Below, piece after piece: positions 1-7,000 of a stretch of 7,095 nucleotides of DNA (the first letter of the stretch is position 1; each line of letters begins with the position of its first letter). Made by a program: the position numbers and the translations under genes. Under the pieces are notes generated by a model, which was not told the origin of the DNA, did not search any database, and saw nothing but the letters and a program-made list of their open reading frames with translations. The stretch comes from an uncultured Verrucomicrobiota bacterium (GTDB lineage Bacteria; Verrucomicrobiota; Kiritimatiellia; RFP12; UBA1067). Where the stretch lies: positions 1-7,095 of the forward strand of contig CALZAJ010000081.1 of assembly GCA_945613785.1 (NCBI GenBank), given 5' to 3'.

Positions 1-990
1 GCGTTCGCTAGTCTCCCAGATGCTCGCGCGGCCCACGATCGATTCCAGGCGGCCCGCACGCGTCTCGTCGGCGATTGCAAACTGAAGTCCTACGGACACC
101 CCGCCCAGACGGCGCAGAACGCCGAGCGCATTCCCCTGAAGATCGACGCCACGCTGCCGGCTGGATCGATCATCCTGATGCTCGTCGTCTTCTCCTGCGT
201 CTGCATCCCCGTCGCCGTCTTTCTCTGCGCCCGCAAGAACAAACGCCTGCAGCTGCTCATCATCCTGCCCGGCTTCGCTTTCGCGCTGTCGCTCATCGTC
301 GTACTCATCGCCCTCTACACCTACGGCATGACCCCCACCCTGCGCCTGCAGTCCGTGACCTTCCTCGACCAGACCACGCGCCTCGCCGTCACGCGCGGAC
401 AGTTCGGCATCTTCTCACCCGTCAGCGTCAACGACGAACTCTCCGTTCCGTCCGATGCCACCCTCGCCTGGCGAGACACAAACAACGAACGCTTCCCGGG
501 ATCCGTCTCTTACGACGATGCGATCCGTCTCAACGGCACCTGGATCAAACCGCTGACCGCCGCCTTCTTCGACTTCACCCGCGCCAACCTGCGCGCCGAG
601 AAGCTTGACGTCCGTCTCGGCACCAATGGCTGCCTCGTCGTCGCCAACCTGCTGGGCGCTCCGATCACCGGCGGCTGGCTCCGGCGCGGAAAAAAGCATT
701 ACCCGATTCCCGCGCTTGCCGCAGGCGAACAGGTCGAGCTGTCCGACGGCGATGCTGACAAGCCGCTTTTCCGTACCGATTTCGACTCGCGCCTCTTCAG
801 CGACGAGACAGATTTCGGCCGAAGCTGGGGCAAGACCGTCCTGCTGCTCGACAGCCCAAGTCTTCCGGACAACTCCTACTCCCTCAGACTCGTCGGCTCG
901 CCCTTCTTCCCGAGTCCCTTTGGCACGCGCAAGACGAAAGCCACCTGCGAGTCCATCGTGCTCGGCACCTTCGCGGAGGACCTGAAATGA
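1..990 (+). CDS. Membrane protein of an ABC-exporter/vWA operon, C-terminal part (5' end outside window)
   Basis: The frame is open from base 1 to the TGA at 988-990, giving 329 visible residues with no start codon. The first ATG (178) lies inside the first membrane helix and has no ribosome binding site, so the true start is upstream. A polar segment (residues 1-55) is followed by two hydrophobic helices at about 56-77 and 83-107, separated by a basic loop (CARKNKR) that should be cytoplasmic. The remainder (about 112-329) is a soluble, beta-rich domain that should sit outside the membrane. From memory, the motif LQSVTFLDQTTRLAV (about 116-130) and a later 'NG-x-V-x-N-L-x-G' stretch (about 209-219) resemble uncharacterised membrane proteins encoded beside ABC-2 exporters in Planctomycetes and Verrucomicrobia-like bacteria. 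No enzymatic motif is visible. Its stop overlaps the ATPase start by 4 bases, which suggests it is an accessory subunit of, or works with, that exporter. Its exact function is unknown. Confidence 0.82.
   Translation, partial: AFASLPDARAAHDRFQAARTRLVGDCKLKSYGHPAQTAQNAERIPLKIDATLPAGSIILMLVVFSCVCIPVAVFLCARKNKRLQLLIILPGFAFALSLIVVLIALYTYGMTPTLRLQSVTFLDQTTRLAVTRGQFGIFSPVSVNDELSVPSDATLAWRDTNNERFPGSVSYDDAIRLNGTWIKPLTAAFFDFTRANLRAEKLDVRLGTNGCLVVANLLGAPITGGWLRRGKKHYPIPALAAGEQVELSDGDADKPLFRTDFDSRLFSDETDFGRSWGKTVLLLDSPSLPDNSYSLRLVGSPFFPSPFGTRKTKATCESIVLGTFAEDLK
975..980 (+). promoter_or_regulatory. Shine-Dalgarno site for the ABC ATPase
   Basis: GGAGGA lies 6 bases before the ATG at 987, inside the last codons of the upstream gene. 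It is the strongest ribosome binding site in the window and fixes the ATPase start. Confidence 0.8.
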
Positions 991-1904
991 AGATCGAAAT
1001 CAACCACCTAACGAAGTCCTTTGCACGCGGCTTCCGCGCCGTTGACGACCTCTCCTTCTCCTTCTCATCCGGCGAAGTAATCGGCTTTGTCGGACCCAAC
1101 GGTGCCGGCAAGACGACGACGATGCGCATTCTCGCCACCCTCGACGTTCCGGACTCGGGGGACATCCTCATCGACGGAACGTCCATCCTCGACAATCCCG
1201 ATCTCGCCCACCGCATGATCGGCTACATGCCCGACGACCTTCCTGACCGCAACGACATCACGGTCGACGAATATCTCGATTTCTTCGGGCGCGCCTACCG
1301 CCTCCGCGACAAACAGCTGAGGGACGCCGTCGAGAGCGTCGAGGAATTCACCGGCCTCACGTCCTTCAAGGACAAGACGCTCCGCGCGCTCTCGAAGGGC
1401 ATGAAGCAACGCGTCTCCCTCGCCCGCGCCCTTGTTCACGATCCGCAGCTGGTCGTCATGGACGAACCGGCAAACGGACTCGATCCGCGCGCGCGCGTCG
1501 AACTGCGCGAACTCGTGAAGGCCCTCGCCGAAAACGGCAAGGCGATTCTCATCTCCTCGCACATCCTCTCCGAACTCGAAGAGATGTGCACCTCGAGCGT
1601 CATCATCGAACGCGGTAAGCGCCTCTCGACCGACCTCGAGGAGGCCAATGAGACCTGGGTGCGTCTCCGATTGCACGAGCTCGCACCCGAAGCGGCGCTG
1701 CCCAGACTGCTCGAGATCCCCGGCGTCACGTCCGCCGAAATCCAAGGCAATGGCTGCCGCGTGCGCATCCCCACCGGAGACGATGCGGCCGCCGTCCTCG
1801 CCCGCGCGCTCGTCGAACGCAAGCTCCTCGCCATCCAGTTCCAGCCGGAAACCGGCTCCCTCGAAGACCTCTTCATGCACGTGACGAAAGGAAACCTCGC
1901 ATGA
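987..1904 (+). CDS. ABC-2 type transporter ATP-binding protein
   Basis: This is a complete 305-residue cytoplasmic ATPase expected to drive the permease encoded next. Motifs in order: Walker A GPNGAGKTT (36-44), signature LSKGMKQR (135-142), Walker B LVVMDEP (155-161) with catalytic Glu160, D-loop GLDP (164-167) and H-loop ISSH (His192). The Q-loop position reads GYMPDD (about 79-84), with Asp where most ABC ATPases have Gln; from memory this is common in a subset of ABC-2 exporter ATPases and need not mean inactivity. Residues from about 222 to the end form a small C-terminal domain like the DUF4162 extension of drug/polysaccharide-type exporter ATPases. The length is normal for the family. 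The start is supported by GGAGGA at 6 bases spacing and an ATGA overlap; the stop overlaps the permease start in the same way. The transported substrate is not identifiable; a role in self-resistance, lipid or envelope-component export, or gliding-type machinery would all fit the family. Confidence 0.97.
   Translation: MKIEINHLTKSFARGFRAVDDLSFSFSSGEVIGFVGPNGAGKTTTMRILATLDVPDSGDILIDGTSILDNPDLAHRMIGYMPDDLPDRNDITVDEYLDFFGRAYRLRDKQLRDAVESVEEFTGLTSFKDKTLRALSKGMKQRVSLARALVHDPQLVVMDEPANGLDPRARVELRELVKALAENGKAILISSHILSELEEMCTSSVIIERGKRLSTDLEEANETWVRLRLHELAPEAALPRLLEIPGVTSAEIQGNGCRVRIPTGDDAAAVLARALVERKLLAIQFQPETGSLEDLFMHVTKGNLA
1887..1892 (+). promoter_or_regulatory. Shine-Dalgarno-like site for the ABC permease
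   Basis: AAAGGA lies 8 bases before the ATG at 1901, within the end of the ATPase gene. It is of moderate strength and supports the overlapping start. Confidence 0.6.
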
Positions 1905-3277
1905 GACCGAATCTCCTCTTCAATCCTGTCGCACTCAAGGAGCTGCGCCAGCTCGTCCGTTCCCGTACGATCATCATCGGGATGATCCTCTACCCGATCC
2001 TCCTCACGATCGTTTCCGCACTCACCGTCTCCTTCCGGATGCAAGGACGCACGAAGTCGGACATCTTGCTCGGTCCCGGTCTCGGCGAGGCCCCCTTCTA
2101 TGTTGCCGCCGTCATCACCGGCATCGTCGTCTGTGCCGCCCTACCGCTCTACGCCGCCTTCAAGACCTCCTCGGAAGCGCAGAAGGAAAAGATGGGACTT
2201 GAGTTCGTCACGATGCTGACGCCAGCAAACATCATCTCCGGCAAACTGCTCGCGACGGCCTTGCTCATGCTCATCGCGATCGGACTCTCCATGCCCGTCT
2301 TCACGCTCGCCTATCTGATGCGCGGCGTCTCGCTTCTCCAGACGTTCCTGATGCCTGCCGGACTCTTTCTCTCTGGCATGATTGCGCTCTGTGTCCTCCT
2401 GTTCATCGCCTGCAACAAAGCCTGGGCGCCGGCCTTGCGCAACATCGTCTGTCTGATTGTCTACGGAATCATGCTCAGCTTCCTCGTCGCCCAGATCTCC
2501 CTGTTCGTCGATTCGCCGATGTCGCCGGTTCACTTCCGGACACTCAGCGCAGTCGGCGTCCTCGCTCTGATCATGATCTGCCGCGCCACCTGCGCGGCAC
2601 AGCTCTCGGCCCCGCACCTGGATGCATTGCGCCCGCTTCGCAAGACCGAACTCGTCCTCTACCTCCTTTCGCCTCTCGCCTGGCTGGGAGGCGATGAAGC
2701 CTTCCAGGCCTGGATCGGCACCACAGCCATCGGCGCCACCATCATCTGTCTGCGCGCCGCCTTCTATCCGCATCCCATTCCGCGCGTCGCCAATCTGAAC
2801 GCCCCCCGCAGCTGGTTCGGACGCTTCCTCACGTTCCCGCTCACGACCGGCAGCGTCCCCGGCCTCGTCTTCGGTCTGCGCATACTCCTCCTGGCCATAC
2901 TTGCGCTGAATTTCGATAACATCTCCAATCGTCAGATACGCGAATTCTTCGCTGCCTGCTTCGAGCCCGTCTCCCTCGCCATCATCATCAGCACGATCCT
3001 GCGCCTCTGCCACGCCGGTCTTCGCGGCTATCGCATCACGGCAGGCGTCTCTCTCGGACTCTTCGCGTTCGTGAACAGCGCCGCCATCCTGAGGACGTTC
3101 GACCTCTGCTCGCGCACGGCCTTTGACATACTTCCGTGCTGCTTCCACGGCATCACGTACACGGCTGAGACCGCGGACTATCATTTCACCCTGGCCCTCA
3201 ACCTCTTCGCCATCGCCGAGGTCCTCCTGCTCGTTTCCTATATCCGCGCCTTCCACTCCTATCGCCGTCCGCAATGA
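1901..3277 (+). CDS. ABC-2 type transporter permease subunit
   Basis: This 458-residue, very hydrophobic protein has roughly 11-12 predicted membrane helices (for example about 22-45, 66-88, 112-139, 147-170, 181-203, 212-230, 252-288, 320-338, 352-370, 378-397 and 428-448). The N-terminus FNPVALKELRQLVRSR (7-22) matches the amphipathic 'NPV-x-x-KEL' start typical of ABC-2 permeases that pair with exporter ATPases. The segment EFVTMLTPANIISGKLLA (101-118) matches the 'LL-x-TP-x-x-x-I-x-x-GK' coupling-loop region of the same family. It should sit in the inner membrane and partner the ATPase just upstream, with which it overlaps by 4 bases. It is longer than simple six-helix ABC-2 permeases, which suggests a full-size or duplicated-core permease; one or two copies could pair with an ATPase dimer. 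The substrate is unknown. The tail is basic (FHSYRRPQ) and ends at the TGA overlapping the next start. Confidence 0.93.
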   Translation: MRPNLLFNPVALKELRQLVRSRTIIIGMILYPILLTIVSALTVSFRMQGRTKSDILLGPGLGEAPFYVAAVITGIVVCAALPLYAAFKTSSEAQKEKMGLEFVTMLTPANIISGKLLATALLMLIAIGLSMPVFTLAYLMRGVSLLQTFLMPAGLFLSGMIALCVLLFIACNKAWAPALRNIVCLIVYGIMLSFLVAQISLFVDSPMSPVHFRTLSAVGVLALIMICRATCAAQLSAPHLDALRPLRKTELVLYLLSPLAWLGGDEAFQAWIGTTAIGATIICLRAAFYPHPIPRVANLNAPRSWFGRFLTFPLTTGSVPGLVFGLRILLLAILALNFDNISNRQIREFFAACFEPVSLAIIISTILRLCHAGLRGYRITAGVSLGLFAFVNSAAILRTFDLCSRTAFDILPCCFHGITYTAETADYHFTLALNLFAIAEVLLLVSYIRAFHSYRRPQ

Positions 3278-4011
3278 CCGAAGCCGAACAGCAGGGACTC
3301 CTCGACGGACGCTCCGTCCGCTTCCTCCTACCACGCCGCGCCCTCCGCGGCGGCGCAGGCGCACAGCTCGGACCCCGCGCGGGCGAATCCCTCGAGTTCC
3401 ACGACTACCGCGACTACACCCCGGGCGACGACCTGCGTAACCTCGACTGGAACGTCCTCGCCCGCTCCGACCGAGAGGTCATTAAGGTTCGCCGTGAGGA
3501 AATTGCGCCGATCATCGAAGTCGTGCGCGACCGTTCCGCCTCAATGGACGCACCGCCAGCCAAGGCATCCGCCGCGGACTATCTTTTCGGACTCCTCACG
3601 TCCGCGGCGCCAACCTGCCGCGTCGTCGAACGCGAAAACCCCAAAGTGCCGCACGCCGTCCGACTGCTCCTCTCCGATCTCCTGACCGACGAAGACCCCG
3701 AGGCCAAACTCGCCCGCCTCGCCCATCAGGCGGCCTCTCTCATCGTCGTCCGTCTGCTCGCCCGCGAAGAGGTCAACCCACCGACCGGCGCCTTCGAGTT
3801 CACCGATTCCGAAACGGGCGAGGTCCGCGAAATGCTGCTGGACGCCGCCACGCGCGGACAATACCTCGAGGCCCTCTCTGCCCATACGTCTCGCTGGGTC
3901 GCCGCCGCTCGACGCCACGGCGCCACCTTCGTCGACCTCGTCGCCGAGGATCCTCACACCTCGTTCATCGCCACGCTCGCGCGGCTCGGCATCGTGGAGG
4001 GACTGCGATGA
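3274..4011 (+). CDS. DUF58 family protein with a shortened vWA domain
   Basis: The protein is 245 residues, with no membrane helix or signal peptide, so probably cytoplasmic. The DUF58 hallmark is clear: GESLEFHDYRDYTPGDDLRNLDWN (37-60, key residues G37, E41-F42, R46, Y48, G51-D52-D53, R55, D58-W59), followed by 'AR' and KVRREE (71-76). It then runs into a vWA strand with the metal-site motif DRSASM (Asp86, Ser88, Ser90). A second acidic motif, LLLSDLL (Asp135), matches the later vWA 'SD' position. Only about 45 residues separate the two, against roughly 100 in usual DUF58 proteins, so the central part of the vWA fold is missing. DUF58 proteins typically act with a MoxR AAA+ ATPase and vWA membrane proteins; the exact role is unresolved. 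ATG 3274 overlaps the permease stop. No purine-rich ribosome binding site precedes it, so translation probably depends on re-initiation after the permease. The next gene starts in its last codons. Confidence 0.93.
   Translation: MTEAEQQGLLDGRSVRFLLPRRALRGGAGAQLGPRAGESLEFHDYRDYTPGDDLRNLDWNVLARSDREVIKVRREEIAPIIEVVRDRSASMDAPPAKASAADYLFGLLTSAAPTCRVVERENPKVPHAVRLLLSDLLTDEDPEAKLARLAHQAASLIVVRLLAREEVNPPTGAFEFTDSETGEVREMLLDAATRGQYLEALSAHTSRWVAAARRHGATFVDLVAEDPHTSFIATLARLGIVEGLR
3996..4000 (+). promoter_or_regulatory. Shine-Dalgarno site for the vWA fusion gene
   Basis: GGAGG lies 7 bases before the ATG at 4008, inside the end of the DUF58 gene. It supports this start for the large fusion protein and suggests it is well translated even without coupling. 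Confidence 0.75.
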
Positions 4012-7000
4012 TCTTCTCGACACCTCTCGCCGCCCTCGGATTCCTCACCGCCGTCGGCCTCACGGCCGTCTACTGCTTTCGCCGCAAAAGTCCGCCGAAG
4101 ACCATCGGCTCGCTCCTCCTGTGGCCGAAGACAAAAGTAGCCTCGGCCGCAGCACGTCGTCGCGACCGTCTCCGCGTGCCGCCGATCTTCTGGCTCGAAC
4201 TCTTCATCCTCCTCGCCCTCGTCACCGCGGCGCTCTCGCCCCTTCTCTGGCGCCGCAGTGCCGGAACGCTCCACGTTCTCCGCGACACCTCGCCCTCCAT
4301 GACGGCCCACGACTCGGCCGCACGTCACCGAGCCGACGCCTTCCTGGCCCGCGAACAGAAGCGCGCGACCAAGGACGCGATCTTCGTCCGTGATGCCGCA
4401 GATCCCGAAGGCTTCAGACGCGAACTCGCCGCCATGAGGTCCGTGCTGATCCCCGGCGACGAGATCCTCGTCCTCACGGACCAGGCGCCACAAGAGGAAC
4501 TCCACGAAGACGGACTCCGTTGGGAGGCCTTCGGTCGCCCCGACGTCAACTACGCCATCACCGCATTGCGCCGACTCCGCAAGTCCCCGACCGAAGATTC
4601 GCTCTTCCTCGAGATCCGCCGCTTCGGACAGGGTGCGGATTCCATTCCGCTCACGATCGACGGACGCGGTACGACGTCCGTCCCCTTCGACGCCAACGGA
4701 CGCGCACGTTTTGCAACGACTGTCCCTTCTGCCTCCGGCACCCTCACCGCGCGACTTCCCGACGATGCGTTGACGGCCGACAACGTCGTCACCATCCCTC
4801 CGCCCAACGTGCCGTCTGTCACCGCCGCGATCCTCATTCGCAGCGAAGCACGCCGAGAGCTCGTCCGCCGCGCTCTCGATGCGACAGGCTACGTCTCCGC
4901 CTATGTCGCCCCAGGTGAAGCGTCCTTCATCGTGACCGATCGCGACTGCACGAAGGAGATCTCACCCGACGCTTATTGCGTCCGCTTCCACGAGTCCGGC
5001 GCCCGCCGGACGACTGGCCCCGTCTGGACCGATCCCGGCGAACCGCTCCTCGAAGGCATCACTCTCGCCGGAGATCCGTATTCCCTCTCACCCGAGACCC
5101 TTCCCGGCACCCCCATTGCCTTCCTCGGCGACAAACCGCTCGTCTCCGCGCAGTCCAACGCCTGCCACCTCGCCTTCTCCGACTCGCGCCTGCCCTTCTT
5201 CCGTTCACCCGCGTTCCCCGCGCTCATCCAGAACGCCCTCACCACGGCTTGGACGCATCTGCCGCCTCCCGAACAGCCGGCATCCCCCCAGGCCACCAAT
5301 CTCCTTTCATCCGTCGAGTCCGATCTCACATCCTGCACCGCAGTCAGTCTCGGTTCGCGGGCCAGCGTTCCCGAAGACGCCAGACGCACCCGCTCGATCG
5401 CTTGGATTCCCGGCCTGCTCGCACTCCTCGGACTCCTCGTGCATTTCCATTTCGTCCGCCGACGCCTGACACTCGTCATCATCGCCCTCACCCTGCTGGC
5501 CCTGATGCGTCCCATCTATCCGAAGGCCGACCGACACGGCGCCATCGTCGTCATCGCCGACCGCTCGCGCTCAATGCCACGCGAAGCGCTCCGCGAACAG
5601 GAGAAGATTGTCGCCGAGCTGGCGCGGACGCGACCCGCGGACTGTGAACTCGGACTCGTCACCTTCGGCGCCAATGCCTGTCTCGAACAACGTCCCGCCC
5701 CGCGCGCCGTCGGCGAATGGATACAGGATGTCAATCCAGACGGCTCGGATATCGCCGCCGCACTGGCCAAGGCCGAAGCCGCTCTCGAACCCGACCAACC
5801 GGCACGTTTGCTGGCGCTTTCCGACGGACTCTTCACCGTCCCGCCCGACCGCGTCAAACGGCCCGTCGACACGTTGCTCCAGACCCGACCCTTCGCGCAT
5901 GACCTCTCCGTCTCCCGCGTCGACGCCCCACCGTTGGTCTCTCCCAACGCCGTCATTCCCATGACGGCCTGGATCCAGGTAACCGAGACGACGACCAACA
6001 GCTATCAGCTGCTCCGCGGCACTCATGTGCTCGCGCAAGGGAAGCGCGTCTTCCGCGAAGGACTCTCCCCGCTCGTCTTCCGCGACTTTGCCTCTCGCCC
6101 GGGACTTCGCCGTTACACGCTCGTCGTCACCCCCTCCGCCGACGATCCGTGTCCGGAAAACAACCGTGCTCAATTCCTCGTCAAGACCGAGGGCTCCCGT
6201 CCGCTCCTCGTGCTCACAGACGGCGCTGCGTCTCCCACCGCGGCAACTCTGCAAGCCAACGGAATTCCCGTGACGGAGAAGACCGCCGCGGACTTCCCGG
6301 CCTCGCTGGCCGCACTGGAGGACTATGCCGGGGTCCTCCTCGAAAACGTGCCGGCCAAGCGCTTCGCGCCTTCCTTCCTGCGCGATCTCGCCGCCTCGGT
6401 CACGGACCTCGGACGCGGTCTCGCGCTCACTGGTGGCGAGTCGTCTTTCGGCCCTGGCGGCTGGTACAAGACGCCGGTCGAAGATGTCCTTCCCGTCTCC
6501 CTCGAACTCCGTCAGGATCATCGCAAGTATTCTCTCGCCCTGGCGATTGTGATGGATCGCTCAGGCTCGATGGCCTGCCCCACGTCAGACGGCCGCACCA
6601 AGATGGAGATGGCCAACCTCGGCGCGGCCGGCGCAATCGATATGCTTTCGGCCATGGACGAAGTCGCCGTCATCGCCGTCGACTCTCAACCCCACCTCAT
6701 CCTAGAGATGCAGGCGGGTGACGAGGCCCAGAGCAAACGCAGCCGCATACTCGGCATCCAGTCCATGGGCGGCGGCATCTTTGTCGAAGAAGGCATCATG
6801 GCAGGCCTACGCGAACTCCAGAAGGCCAACACGTCCATCAAGCATCTCATCCTGTTCGCCGATGCCGCCGATTCGGAAGAGCCCGGTGACTACGAGAAGT
6901 ACCTGCGTCGCGCCACGGCAGACGGGATCTCTGTCAGCGTCATTGCCCTCGGCTCCGAACAAGACTGCGACGCCGAGCTCCTCAAGAACATCGCGAAGCT

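Noticed and set aside
178..990. Start of the first gene at ATG 178 (270 residues)
   Set aside because: The frame is open back to base 1 with the same codon style. ATG 178 lies inside a membrane helix and has no ribosome binding site, so it is an internal methionine.
1487..1498. Short GC-alternating run in the ATPase gene as a possible structural or regulatory element
   Set aside because: It is only a few dinucleotides long and encodes the conserved DPRARV segment after the D-loop, so codon use explains it.
1065..1880. Minus-strand open frame (271 residues) opposite the ATPase
   Set aside because: The opposite strand encodes an ABC ATPase with all motifs. The antisense product has no recognisable motif or ribosome binding site.
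2141..3364. Long open frame on the minus strand (407 residues)
   Set aside because: It lies antisense to the permease. Its product is a low-complexity run of Arg, Glu, Gly and Asp with no domain, as expected from the reverse of C-rich codons.
5397..5513. A gene boundary between the two halves of the fusion, with a new start such as ATG 5505
   Set aside because: There is no stop codon and no ribosome binding site, and ATG 5505 would cut off the second helix pair. The frame runs straight through.
4976..5647. Arg/Pro-rich + strand frame overlapping the fusion gene
   Set aside because: It is out of frame with the fusion gene. The Arg/Pro/His-rich product without hydrophobic core is a shadow of C-rich codons.
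5571..6521. Minus-strand open frame (316 residues) opposite the vWA fusion
   Set aside because: It is antisense to a clear vWA-containing frame, and its composition is typical of a GC-rich shadow frame.
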